This document shows positions 16,966-24,750 of a DNA stretch of 64,000 nt, in pieces. The stretch spans positions 82,244 through 146,243 of the forward strand of contig JAGYJU010000016.1 in NCBI GenBank assembly GCA_018401965.1. The letters run 5' to 3'. Both the position numbers and the translations under genes were made by a program. The DNA comes from Roseicyclus sp. (GTDB taxonomy: Bacteria > Pseudomonadota > Alphaproteobacteria > Rhodobacterales > Rhodobacteraceae). Under the pieces are notes generated by a model. That model made no database searches. It saw only the letters and a program-made list of their open reading frames with translations, and was not told where the DNA came from. Every line of letters starts with the position of its first letter. The stretch's first letter is position 1.

Positions 16966-17087
16966 CCAAAAATGTACAAAGTCGAGCTTAGACTGGTGAC
17001 GTAAACCAATGCTGGCATGACAAGAGAAAAATCGCTACTGTGGAAAAAAAGACTACCGAGGCAGTTCAGGTAACAAGGAGCCACCCC

Positions 17088-18221
17088 GTGACATCGATGG
17101 CTTATCGCGGCACGCGAACAGCGGTGCTGTGCGCGCTGGTGATCACCATGGGCGCTTGCAGCCTGTTGCCCAGGTCGGGCCCGACCCGCAACGAAATCTT
17201 CGCCGGATCCGTGCAACGCGAGGGCGACGCCTTTGTCGTCGAGGTCAATCAGCGCGTGACAGCCGCCACCGCCGTTGTGCCCGCGCTGGGCTTTCCCCAG
17301 GAACTGATCAATGCGGGCGTGTCGAACACGGATGTGATCCAGCCCGGCGATGTCATTTCGCTCACCGTCTACGAAAACGTCACCGACGGCCTGCTGGCGG
17401 GCCAGGGGGCCTCGGCCGCGATCATCAACGAGGTCGAGGTGGATGGCGCGGGCTTCATCTTCATCCCCTATGCAGGCCGCATCCGCGCCGCCGGCAACAC
17501 GCCGGAGGCGCTTCGGGGGATCATCACCCGCAATCTCGACGAACAGACCCCCGATCCGCAGATCATCGTGCGCCGCAGCGCGGGCGACGGGTCTACCGTG
17601 ACCGTGACCGGCGTGGTCGGCGGGCAAGGCGTCTACCCGATCGAACGGCCCACGCGCACGCTGTCGGCGATGCTGGCGGCGGCGGGCGGCGTGACGGTCG
17701 CACCCGAGATTGCCCAAGTGACACTGGTGCGCGGCGCACATCGCGGCACGATCTGGTTCCAGGATCTGTTCCGCGACCCCCGTGTCGACATCGCGCTGCG
17801 CGGTGGCGACCGTATCCTTGTCGAAGAAGACAGCCGCAAGTTCACCGCCCTGGGCGCCACCGGCACCCAGACCATCGTTCCCTTTGAATCGCAGGTCATT
17901 TCCGCGATCGAGGCCATTGCCTCGGTCGGGGGCCTGAACCCGCAACTGGCCGACCCCACGGGTGTTTTCGTGCTGCGCAACGAAGCCGAACCGATCGCGC
18001 GCGCCGTTCTGGGCCGTGACGATCTGATCGGCGCACAGCGCATGGTCTACGTGCTGGACCTGACCGCCCCCACCGGCATGTTCGAAGCGCGCGATTTCGT
18101 CATTCGCGACGAAGACACCGTCTATGTCACCGCCGCCCCGATCACCCAGTGGAACAATGCCATCGGCGCGCTGACCGGGACGCTGGGCGCGGCCAATACC
18201 GTTTCCAGCGTCGGGAACTGA
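17088..18221 (+). CDS. Polysaccharide export outer-membrane lipoprotein (Wza/KpsD, OPX family)
   Basis: Protein of 377 residues. A signal sequence ends in a lipobox (VITMGAC, Cys about residue 23), so a lipid-anchored protein is expected. The Poly_export domain follows (DVIQPGDVISLTVYENV, then IPYAGRIRAAGNTPEAL) and then SLBB-type repeats (VTVTGVVGGQGVYPI; ALGATGTQTIVPF). It forms the outer-membrane channel for capsule export. Start chosen at GTG 17088, preceded by AAGGAG 7 bases upstream; GTG at 17040 is open but has no site. It directly precedes kpsC and follows the insertion-sequence cluster that destroyed kpsS. Confidence 0.88.
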   Translation: MTSMAYRGTRTAVLCALVITMGACSLLPRSGPTRNEIFAGSVQREGDAFVVEVNQRVTAATAVVPALGFPQELINAGVSNTDVIQPGDVISLTVYENVTDGLLAGQGASAAIINEVEVDGAGFIFIPYAGRIRAAGNTPEALRGIITRNLDEQTPDPQIIVRRSAGDGSTVTVTGVVGGQGVYPIERPTRTLSAMLAAAGGVTVAPEIAQVTLVRGAHRGTIWFQDLFRDPRVDIALRGGDRILVEEDSRKFTALGATGTQTIVPFESQVISAIEAIASVGGLNPQLADPTGVFVLRNEAEPIARAVLGRDDLIGAQRMVYVLDLTAPTGMFEARDFVIRDEDTVYVTAAPITQWNNAIGALTGTLGAANTVSSVGN

Positions 18222-18228
18222 TGCCGCC

Positions 18229-20238
18229 ATGCCCGGCGCGGGCGAGCGGCGGCGCGGCTATGTCTTCACGGCGGGGTTCCTGACCAACGCCCGCATCCGG
18301 CGCATCGTGACGCTTGCGGGCCATGACCTGAAACTGGGCAGGCCCGGCCCCGGCGATGACGTGCTGGTCTGGGGCCATTCCCCCTATGCCGCGCGCGGCG
18401 AGGCGATGGCGCGCGCCACGGGCGCGGGCCTTGTCCGGGTCGAAGACGCCTTCCTGCGGTCGCTGCACCCCGGCCGCTCGGGCGAGCCGCCGCTTGGCCT
18501 GATCCTCGACCGACAGGGCATGTATTTCGACGCGGGCCAGCGTTCGTACCTGGAAATCCTGCTGGCCACCCATCCGCTGGATGACACGGCGCTTTTGGAC
18601 CGGGCGCGCGATGCGCTGGCCCGGATCGCGGAGGCGGATCTTACAAAATATTCCGCCACCGATCCGGCGCTTGCGCCACCGCCGCCGGGCTATGTGCTGC
18701 TGATCGACCAGACGCGCGGCGATGCCTCGATCCGGCTGGGGGGCGCGACGGCCCATAGTTTCGCGGAAATGCTGGCCCATGCGCAGGAAGACCACCCCGG
18801 CGCACCGATCGTGATCAAGACCCATCCCGAAACCCGCGCAGGCCACCGCCCCGGCCATTTCGATGCCACGGCCCTGCCGCCCGGCGTCACGCTGGATGCA
18901 CGCCCCATCGCGCCCCGCCTGTTGTTCGAGGGCGCGCGCGCGGTCTATTGCGTCACCTCGCAACTGGGGTTCGAGGCGATCTGCGCAGGCCACAGGCCCG
19001 TCACCTTTGGGGTGCCGTTTTACGCCGGCTGGGGGGTGACCGATGACCGCCGCCCCATGCCCGCGCGCCGCCAGCGGCGGTTGACGCGCGCCCAATTGGC
19101 CGCCGCGACGCTGATCCTGTATCCCACATGGTATGACCCCTACCGCGACCGGCTGTGCGAGGTAGAAGATGTCATCGCCACGCTGGAGGCGCGGGCGCGC
19201 GCCTGGCGGCAAGACCGCCACGGCCATACCGCCATCGGGATGCGCGCCTGGAAACGCCGCCACCTGACACAGTTTTTCGGCCCTTTGCGTTTTGCCACTG
19301 ACCCCGCAGGGAATGGCCCGGTGATGGTCTGGGCCAGCCAGGAAACCGCCACCCTGCGCGAGGCCTGCGCTACCGCGAAGCAACCGCTACTCCGGGTCGA
19401 AGACGGGTTCCTGCGGTCGCGCGGCCTTGGCGCCGATCTGGTGCCGCCGCTCAGCCTCGTGCTGGATGACCTGGGCATCTACTATGACCCGACCCGCGAA
19501 AGCCGCCTTGACCGGCTGATCGCAGAGGCCGCGACCCTTGACCCCAAGCGGCTATACCGGGCCGAACGGCTGGTGGCGCGGCTGGTCGCGCTGGGGCTGA
19601 CGAAATACAACCTTGGCGGCGCGGCGCCCGATCTGGCCGCGCCCCAGGGCCGTCCGGTGATCCTTGTGCCGGGACAGGTGGAAGATGACGCCTCGATCCG
19701 CCTTGGTGCAAGCGACATCCGCACCAATGCCGCGCTGTTGCGACAGGCCCGAGCCCTGCATTCGGAAGGGTGGATCGTCTACAAACCCCACCCCGATGTT
19801 CTGGCCGGGCTGCGCAAGGGGGCCGTGCCCGACATGGGCGCTCTGGCCGATGTCATCATCACCGATGCGGATCCGGCAGCGCTTTTGCCACTGGTGGACA
19901 GGGTCGTCACCATGACATCCGCCCTGGGGTTCGAGGCGCTGTTGCGCGGGCTGCCCGTCACCACGCTGGGCGCGCCATTTTATGCCGGTTGGGGCCTGAC
20001 CCATGACCTTGGCCCTGTGCCACCCCACCGCACGGCGCGGCCCGGCCTTGCCGCCCTCGCCCATGCGACGCTGATCGCCTATCCGCGCTACCACGACCCG
20101 GTCACGAACACGCCCTGCCCGCCCGAGGTGGCGATCGACAGGCTTGCCACGGGCGAGGGGCTGAAACGCCGCCCTGCCTTGCGCGCGCTGGCCAAGCTTC
20201 AGGGTTGGGCGGCGGGCCATGGTTGGATCTGGCGATAG
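18229..20238 (+). CDS. kpsC: Capsular polysaccharide biosynthesis protein KpsC
   Basis: Protein of 669 residues made of two homologous glycosyltransferase modules, as in KpsC, which builds the poly-beta-Kdo linker of lipid-anchored capsules. Module 1 (about 1-325) has VEDAFLRSLHPG, QTRGDASIRLGG and GVPFYAGWGVTDDR. Module 2 (about 330-669) has VEDGFLRSRGLGADLVPPLS, QVEDDASIRLGA and GAPFYAGWGLTHD. It is the last gene of the locus, 7 bases after the exporter gene. With kpsS truncated, linker assembly may be impaired unless another copy exists. Confidence 0.93.
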   Translation: MPGAGERRRGYVFTAGFLTNARIRRIVTLAGHDLKLGRPGPGDDVLVWGHSPYAARGEAMARATGAGLVRVEDAFLRSLHPGRSGEPPLGLILDRQGMYFDAGQRSYLEILLATHPLDDTALLDRARDALARIAEADLTKYSATDPALAPPPPGYVLLIDQTRGDASIRLGGATAHSFAEMLAHAQEDHPGAPIVIKTHPETRAGHRPGHFDATALPPGVTLDARPIAPRLLFEGARAVYCVTSQLGFEAICAGHRPVTFGVPFYAGWGVTDDRRPMPARRQRRLTRAQLAAATLILYPTWYDPYRDRLCEVEDVIATLEARARAWRQDRHGHTAIGMRAWKRRHLTQFFGPLRFATDPAGNGPVMVWASQETATLREACATAKQPLLRVEDGFLRSRGLGADLVPPLSLVLDDLGIYYDPTRESRLDRLIAEAATLDPKRLYRAERLVARLVALGLTKYNLGGAAPDLAAPQGRPVILVPGQVEDDASIRLGASDIRTNAALLRQARALHSEGWIVYKPHPDVLAGLRKGAVPDMGALADVIITDADPAALLPLVDRVVTMTSALGFEALLRGLPVTTLGAPFYAGWGLTHDLGPVPPHRTARPGLAALAHATLIAYPRYHDPVTNTPCPPEVAIDRLATGEGLKRRPALRALAKLQGWAAGHGWIWR

Positions 20239-20260
20239 CCCGTGGCCCGCCGGTCGATCT

Positions 20261-21385
20261 TCAGGGGGCCGGATCACGCCGCCCGGCAACGTGGCCCCAT
20301 AGGCTGATCACATCGCCGCCCAGCCGGTGCACATCGCGCAGGGCAAAGCGCGGTGCCTCGTCCAGCGCGGCGATGCCCATCGCACCCACGGCGGGCGTGC
20401 CCTCTGCGCCCAGCGCGATGCCCGCCGACATCACCGCCATCTCGTCCACCAGGTCACAGGCCAGCAACCCGGCGGCCAGGGTGCCGCCGCCTTCGCAAAA
20501 AACCCGCGTCAATCCCGCCGCGCCCAGCGCCTGCATCACCGCCGCCAGATCCAGCTGGCCGCCGAACCCGGCCGCCACCTCCAGCCGCACGCCCCCCGCC
20601 GCATCCCAGATCGCGCGCGCCGCATCAGGCGCGTCCGGGCCATGGCACAGCCAGACCGGCACCGCGCGGGCGCTGCGCATCAACGCGCTATCGACCGGCA
20701 GATCCAGCCTGCGCGACACCACCACCCGCACCGGCTGGCGCACCGTGCCAAAGCCGCGCACCGTCAAGCTGGGGTCATCGGCCCGCGCCGTGCCCGCGCC
20801 CACCAAAACCGCATCATGGCGCGCGCGCATCGCGTGCACGTGGTGGCGCGCGTCAGGCCCGGTGATCCATCGGCTTTCGCCCGTCGCCGTGGCGATCCGC
20901 CCATCCAGCGACGTGGCCAGTTTCAGGGTCAGCATCGGGCGGCCCTGGGTCACGCGTGTCAAGAACCCGGCATGGGCCACGCGCGCCTCGGCCGTGCAGA
21001 CATCGGTGACAACCTCGATCCCCGCCGCGCGCAGCCGCGCCAGACCGCCCCCCGCAACCCTGGGGTCGGGATCGGTCAGCGCCACCACCACGCGCGCCAC
21101 GCCCGCATCGATCAGCGCCTGCGCGCAGGGGGGCGTCTGGCCATGGTGATTGCAAGGTTCGAGACTGACATAGGCGGTGGCACCCCGTGCGCCTTGGCCG
21201 GCCTGCGCCAGCGCCACCGTTTCGGCATGGGGCCGCCCGCCATCGCGTGTCCAGCCCCGGCCAAGCACGCGGCCCGCCTTGACGATCACACAGCCGACCG
21301 CCGGGTTGGGCCAGACCCGGCCCAGCCCCCGCGCCCCCAGCGACAGCGCCAGCCGCATCCAGCGGGCGTCATCGCCGGATGCCAT
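20261..21385 (-). CDS. ribD: Bifunctional diaminohydroxyphosphoribosylaminopyrimidine deaminase / reductase
   Basis: Protein of 374 residues carrying out the second and third riboflavin steps. The N-terminal deaminase domain has the zinc motif HAETVALAQAG (HAE) and CNHHGQTPPCAQAL (PCxxC-type). The C-terminal reductase domain starts at about residue 150 (GRPMLTLKLATSLDGRIA) and has the late FCEGGGTLAAGLL signature. It converges on kpsC (22 bases apart) and starts 3 bases after nrdR, with which it must be co-transcribed. Confidence 0.95.
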   Translation of the reverse strand: MASGDDARWMRLALSLGARGLGRVWPNPAVGCVIVKAGRVLGRGWTRDGGRPHAETVALAQAGQGARGATAYVSLEPCNHHGQTPPCAQALIDAGVARVVVALTDPDPRVAGGGLARLRAAGIEVVTDVCTAEARVAHAGFLTRVTQGRPMLTLKLATSLDGRIATATGESRWITGPDARHHVHAMRARHDAVLVGAGTARADDPSLTVRGFGTVRQPVRVVVSRRLDLPVDSALMRSARAVPVWLCHGPDAPDAARAIWDAAGGVRLEVAAGFGGQLDLAAVMQALGAAGLTRVFCEGGGTLAAGLLACDLVDEMAVMSAGIALGAEGTPAVGAMGIAALDEAPRFALRDVHRLGGDVISLWGHVAGRRDPAP

Positions 21386-21388
21386 GGA

Positions 21389-21859
21389 TCAGCCGTCGGT
21401 CTTGGGCTGGGGCGGCACCAGTTCCGCGAGGAAATCCTCGAAATCATCGGTGGCCTGGAAATTCTTGTAGACGCTGGCGAACCGCACGTAGGCCACGGTG
21501 TCGATCGCGGCCAAGCGTTCCATCACGATCTCGCCAATCTGTTTCGACGAGATGTCGGTTTCGCCCATGCTTTCGAGCCGCCGCACGATGCCGGAAATCA
21601 TCTGGTCGATCCGTTCGGGTTCGATCGGGCGCTTCTGCATGGAAATGCGCACCGACCGTTCCAGCTTGTCGCGGTCGAAATCTTCGCGCCGTCCGTTCGA
21701 CTTGACCACCACCAGGTCGCGCAGCTGGACGCGTTCATAGGTGGTGAACCGGCCACCACAGGCCGGGCAAAACCGTCTCCGGCGGATCGCGACATGATCC
21801 TCGGCCGGGCGGCTGTCTTTCACCTGGGTATCGACATTACCACAAAACGGGCAGCGCAT
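21389..21859 (-). CDS. nrdR: Transcriptional repressor NrdR
   Basis: Protein of 156 residues. It has an N-terminal zinc ribbon ([17 protein letters not shown] and [18 protein letters not shown], four Cys) and an ATP-cone domain ([16 protein letters not shown], then [12 protein letters not shown]). It represses ribonucleotide reductase genes in response to dATP. The start is the ATG of MRCPFCG at 21859, fixed by the zinc motif. The nrdR-ribD pairing is common in proteobacteria. A consensus DnaA box lies about 75 bases upstream. Confidence 0.96.
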   Translation of the reverse strand: MRCPFCGNVDTQVKDSRPAEDHVAIRRRRFCPACGGRFTTYERVQLRDLVVVKSNGRREDFDRDKLERSVRISMQKRPIEPERIDQMISGIVRRLESMGETDISSKQIGEIVMERLAAIDTVAYVRFASVYKNFQATDDFEDFLAELVPPQPKTDG

Positions 21860-21934
21860 CGGCCTCCCCTTTCTCGTCCCTCGGGCGGCCCGTGCGGCCT
21901 GCCATTGCCTCATCCATAGGGTCTTGCGCCCCGG

Positions 21935-21943
21935 TTATCCACA
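21935..21943 (+). promoter_or_regulatory. Consensus DnaA box upstream of nrdR
   Basis: TTATCCACA, a perfect match to the DnaA consensus, in the gap between DUF2161 and nrdR. A single 9-mer can occur by chance; function is not shown. Confidence 0.4.
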
Positions 21944-22015
21944 GCCACTATAGGATAGCGCGCAGGGGTTGGGTAGATGGCAATTCAGGACCACAGCATC
22001 TGGGTCTTTCCGGTA

Positions 22016-22675
22016 TCACCCGGCGGGATCAGCGCCCGCGATTGCCGCGTGACCGGCCTCGGCCAGGGCATAGACCCCGCCGCCCAACCGGTCGAACCAG
22101 CCGTAGTGATTGTCACGCATCAGGGTTGTGGCCCGATCCACCCCGGTGGCGGCTTTCACGACCGCGCCCCGGCAGGGCCCCGCCGCCGCCAGGTGCCGGG
22201 CGCAGGCGATGGCATCCTGCCTGTAGGCCGTCATCCGCGCGCCTTGGGTGCCCCCCAGATTCGGATCGCCACGCCGCCGCGCGAATTCCGCCAAGAGCGC
22301 GCGGCGCTTGGGCGCGGATTTGCGCGGCGCATAGGGACCGGGATCGCAGTGAACCTCGACCGGGCCACCCGGCAAACGCACCGTCATCAGCCCAAGCCCA
22401 AGCCTGCGCGCCAGCCGGGTGTTTTCGGCCAGCGCCTTGGCGAATCGCCGGCCCGTGCCACGCGGCACCGCCAGATAAACCTGGTCATACACCGCCAGCC
22501 GCGCGATGCCCTGGTGGAACAAGGCCAATGAAAACGCGGTCTTCAGCTCTACGATGACGGGTTCCGCGCCGTCACGGATCGCCATGACATCGGCTGGCCC
22601 GATCTCGGCCTTTACGCTATAGCCTGCGGCTTCGAGATAGGCTTTGATGGCCGGGTAAAGCTCTGTTTCCTGCAT
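22016..22675 (-). CDS. DUF2161 family putative PD-(D/E)XK phosphodiesterase
   Basis: Protein of 219 residues. The N-terminal half has a nuclease-like core: ETELYPAIKAYLEAAGY, GPADVMAIRDG (Asp) and PVIVELKTAFSLAL (E-x-K). The second half is basic and contains RKSAPKRRALLAEFARRRGD and a C-terminal helix bundle. The family is common in alphaproteobacteria and of unknown role; a DNA-related function is inference from the fold. The start is at MQETELYP; a TTG further upstream is open but unsupported. It is read in the same direction as nrdR but about 155 bases away. Confidence 0.78.
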   Translation of the reverse strand: MQETELYPAIKAYLEAAGYSVKAEIGPADVMAIRDGAEPVIVELKTAFSLALFHQGIARLAVYDQVYLAVPRGTGRRFAKALAENTRLARRLGLGLMTVRLPGGPVEVHCDPGPYAPRKSAPKRRALLAEFARRRGDPNLGGTQGARMTAYRQDAIACARHLAAAGPCRGAVVKAATGVDRATTLMRDNHYGWFDRLGGGVYALAEAGHAAIAGADPAG

Positions 22676-22787
22676 CGCCTGCCCCAATGCCCCCGTCACG
22701 CCACCGTGTCGCGCCGGGGCTTGGCCCATCTTGCCGCCCCTGCCCCCGCGCGACAAGCCGCGACACGCCCCCCGCCGGATAAGCGGC

Positions 22788-22816
22788 TTGACACGCCCCG
22801 GCCCCGCCCGTATCCC
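22788..22816 (+). promoter_or_regulatory. Predicted rpmB promoter
   Basis: TTGACA (22788-22793), 17-bp spacer, TATCCC (22811-22816); predicted start near 22823, leaving a leader of about 65 nt before the rpmB ATG. Confidence 0.65.
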
Positions 22817-22887
22817 CCGGCCAGATTTGCGGGCGTGGGAAAGCCACCTACGCCATTTCCGTTTTATGAGCTGTCGAGGATAACCCC

Positions 22888-23178
22888 ATGTCGCGTGTCT
22901 GCGAACTGACCGGCAAAGGCCCGATGACTGGCAACAATGTCAGCCACGCCAACAACAAGACCCGGCGCCGTTTTCTGCCCAACCTGACCGATGTCACCCT
23001 CGGGTCCGACATCCTGGATCGTAGCTTCAAGCTGCGCATCTCGAACCACGCCCTGCGCACCGTCGATCACCGCGGGGGGCTCGATGCATTCATGGCCAAG
23101 GCCAAGGATGTCGAGCTGTCGGACAAGGCGCTGAAGATCAAGAAAGAGATCGAAAAGGCCCAAGCCGCACAGGCTTGA
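22888..23178 (+). CDS. rpmB: 50S ribosomal protein L28
   Basis: Protein of 96 residues: [20 protein letters not shown] at the start, [13 protein letters not shown] in the core and an alphaproteobacterial C-terminal extension with [21 protein letters not shown] lies 9 bases before the ATG. It is a monocistronic unit with a strong promoter and a strong terminator. Confidence 0.97.
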   Translation: MSRVCELTGKGPMTGNNVSHANNKTRRRFLPNLTDVTLGSDILDRSFKLRISNHALRTVDHRGGLDAFMAKAKDVELSDKALKIKKEIEKAQAAQA

Positions 23179-23202
23179 CCCCTTTCCGAGATCACGGCTT
23201 GC

Positions 23203-23241
23203 AACGCCCCGCAGGTTCGCCTTGCGGGGCGTTAGTCGTTT
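23203..23241 (+). terminator. Rho-independent terminator of rpmB
   Basis: Perfect 11-bp stem AACGCCCCGCA (23203-23213) / TGCGGGGCGTT (23223-23233), loop GGTTCGCCT, followed by AGTCGTTTTG. Confidence 0.85.
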
Positions 23242-23283
23242 TGTCGCGTTCACGTTGCCCCGTGATTTGAGCCAGATGATCGC

Positions 23284-23652
23284 ATGATCGCCCTGCGCGC
23301 CCTTTTGTCTTCTGCCCTGATCCTGCTGCTGGCCCTGACCGGCGCAGGGATCGGCATGGCGCGTGGCGCGATGGCCGCCGATGGGCAATTCTGTTCCGTC
23401 ACCGGCCCCGCGCCCGTGGTGCTGGCCCATGACGGGCTGCCGCTGTTCGACGCGGCAGGGGAACCCGTCACGCTGGAGCGCGACGCCTGCCTCGACTGCC
23501 TGGTGACGGGGTTCGACCTTCCGCCCGCGGCTTGGGGCGCTTTTGCCCCCGCCACCCCGGCCAAATCCCTTGGTCTTGCCGCCCCCTCCGACCGGATACC
23601 GACGCGGGTTGCCCCCGGCGGTCAGCCCCGCGCGCCCCCCGCCGCGGTCTGA
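23284..23652 (+). CDS. Hypothetical exported or membrane-anchored protein upstream of PCu(A)C
   Basis: Protein of 122 residues with an N-terminal hydrophobic helix (about residues 5-28, RALLSSALILLLALTGAGIG). A cysteine pair motif ACLDCLVTGFDLP lies at about residues 68-80 and a Pro/Ala-rich tail follows. Its length, single helix and CxxC before a copper chaperone gene suggest a metal-related periplasmic protein similar to DUF2946 proteins, but the match is loose. It is followed 44 bases later by the copper chaperone gene and is probably co-transcribed with it. Confidence 0.6.
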   Translation: MIALRALLSSALILLLALTGAGIGMARGAMAADGQFCSVTGPAPVVLAHDGLPLFDAAGEPVTLERDACLDCLVTGFDLPPAAWGAFAPATPAKSLGLAAPSDRIPTRVAPGGQPRAPPAAV

Positions 23653-23696
23653 CACCTGCACCAGACCCTATTTCAATCTCGTCGGAGACCGAACTG

Positions 23697-24194
23697 ATGT
23701 ACCTGAAATCCCTCGCCATCGCGGGCGCAATCGCCCTGCTTCCCAGCCTGTCGCTAGCTCAGATGCAAATCACCGATCCCTATGCCCGCGCCGCCAGCGC
23801 CATGGCCATTTCCGGTGCCGCCTTCATGGCTGTGACCAACCCCACCGCCACGGACGACCGGATCGTCGCCGCACGATCGGATATCGCGGAACGTGTGGAA
23901 CTGCACACCCATGTCCAGAACGCCGACGGCATGATGCAGATGATCCATCTTGAAGATGGCATTCCGCTGCCTGCGGGTGAAACCGTGGTGCTGGAACGCG
24001 GCGGGCTGCATGTGATGTTCCTGGGGCTGCGCCAACCGCTCAATTCCGGCGACGCGTTCACCCTGACGCTGGAGTTCGAGACGGCCGAACCGTTGACCGT
24101 GAACGTTCCCGTCGATCTGGACCGGATGCCGGCCCATGGCGGCGCCACGCCCCATGGCGCAGGCCACGGCGCGATGCACGGCACCGGTGGCTGA
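23697..24194 (+). CDS. Periplasmic copper chaperone PCu(A)C
   Basis: Protein of 165 residues with a signal peptide (about 1-21, ending LSLAQ) and a cupredoxin-like fold. The copper site matches the family pattern H-x10-M-x21-H-x-M: VELHTHVQNADGMMQMIHL then GGLHVMFLGL. A His/Met-rich tail (MPAHGGATPHGAGHGAMH) may add metal sites. It delivers Cu(I) to the CuA or CuB centre of cytochrome oxidase. It follows a small CxxC protein and converges on an exported hypothetical. Confidence 0.9.
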   Translation: MYLKSLAIAGAIALLPSLSLAQMQITDPYARAASAMAISGAAFMAVTNPTATDDRIVAARSDIAERVELHTHVQNADGMMQMIHLEDGIPLPAGETVVLERGGLHVMFLGLRQPLNSGDAFTLTLEFETAEPLTVNVPVDLDRMPAHGGATPHGAGHGAMHGTGG

Positions 24195-24201
24195 CGCGGT
24201 G

Positions 24202-24230
24202 GCGGGGGCCGGGCATCGCCCTGCCCCCGC
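24202..24230. terminator. GC-rich hairpin between convergent genes
   Basis: 8-bp stem GCGGGGGC (24202-24209) / GCCCCCGC (24223-24230) between the copper chaperone and the minus-strand gene at 24240. There is no clear U-run on either strand, so termination is only likely. Confidence 0.5.
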
Positions 24231-24239
24231 ATCGTCGGT

Positions 24240-24560
24240 TCAGCTGCACATCGCTTCTGCGGTTTCGCCAAAGCGGCGCCACGCCTGCCACAGGTCTTCA
24301 TGCGCGCGCTGGCTCGATTGCCGCACATCCTGCGCGCGCTGCGGGTCACGGAAAAACCGCGCCCCGTCGCGCATCTGTCGGTTGGTCAGCGTGCGGTCTG
24401 CCGCCGACCCGATGCAGGAACACAGCGCGGTATCGGCGGTCGACCGGCCCGACTGCAGACAGGCGCGCTCGATCGGGTTGGCGCTGGCCGGCATCACGGC
24501 AAACGCCCCCATGATGGCCAAGGCCATCACGGGCAGGATCAGAAAGGGTTTCATGGTCAT
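24240..24560 (-). CDS. Hypothetical exported protein with conserved cysteines
   Basis: Protein of 106 residues with a signal peptide (about 1-28, MKPFLILPVMALAIM then PASA-N). The mature part contains ERACLQSGRSTADTALCSCIG and ends in MCS. The cysteine spacing and DGARFFRDPQRAQDVRQSS recur in Rhodobacterales proteins of unknown role. ATG at 24560 or 24554 are equally possible starts. No operon partner is visible. Confidence 0.6.
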   Translation of the reverse strand: MTMKPFLILPVMALAIMGAFAVMPASANPIERACLQSGRSTADTALCSCIGSAADRTLTNRQMRDGARFFRDPQRAQDVRQSSQRAHEDLWQAWRRFGETAEAMCS

Positions 24561-24750
24561 GCCTCGAATTTACGGAACTGCTCGTGTGGTGAGTCTGTGC
24601 TCTCCTTGGGGCAATCATGCCCGAATTCGCGTCGAAGTTCAATTCTGACCGGTGCCGGCCGATCCTGACGCCCAGATTGGCACTGGCCCCTTCCCCCCCG
24701 GGCGTTCTGGCGCTATCTGACCCAACAACCTTATCCCCATGCAGGCCGCC

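Larger units (their letters stand above)
13853..16984 (-). mobile_element. IS701-like element carrying a passenger gene, interrupted by IS256
   Basis: Bounded by perfect inverted repeats CGACTTTGTACATTTT (13853-13868 and 16969-16984). Both are flanked by AGCT, which is either a 4-bp target duplication (the size made by IS701 relatives) or, because AGCT is palindromic, part of a 20-bp inverted repeat. Inside are a transposase on the minus strand, split by an IS256 element, and a 94-codon plus-strand gene between transposase and right end. Without the IS256 element the unit would be about 1.8 kb. Confidence 0.65.

Noticed and set aside
9404..21859. FMN riboswitch controlling the riboflavin genes
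   Set aside because: I looked at the leaders of nrdR, ribE and ribB for the conserved RFN core and hairpins and saw none; the gaps are too short or lack the motif.
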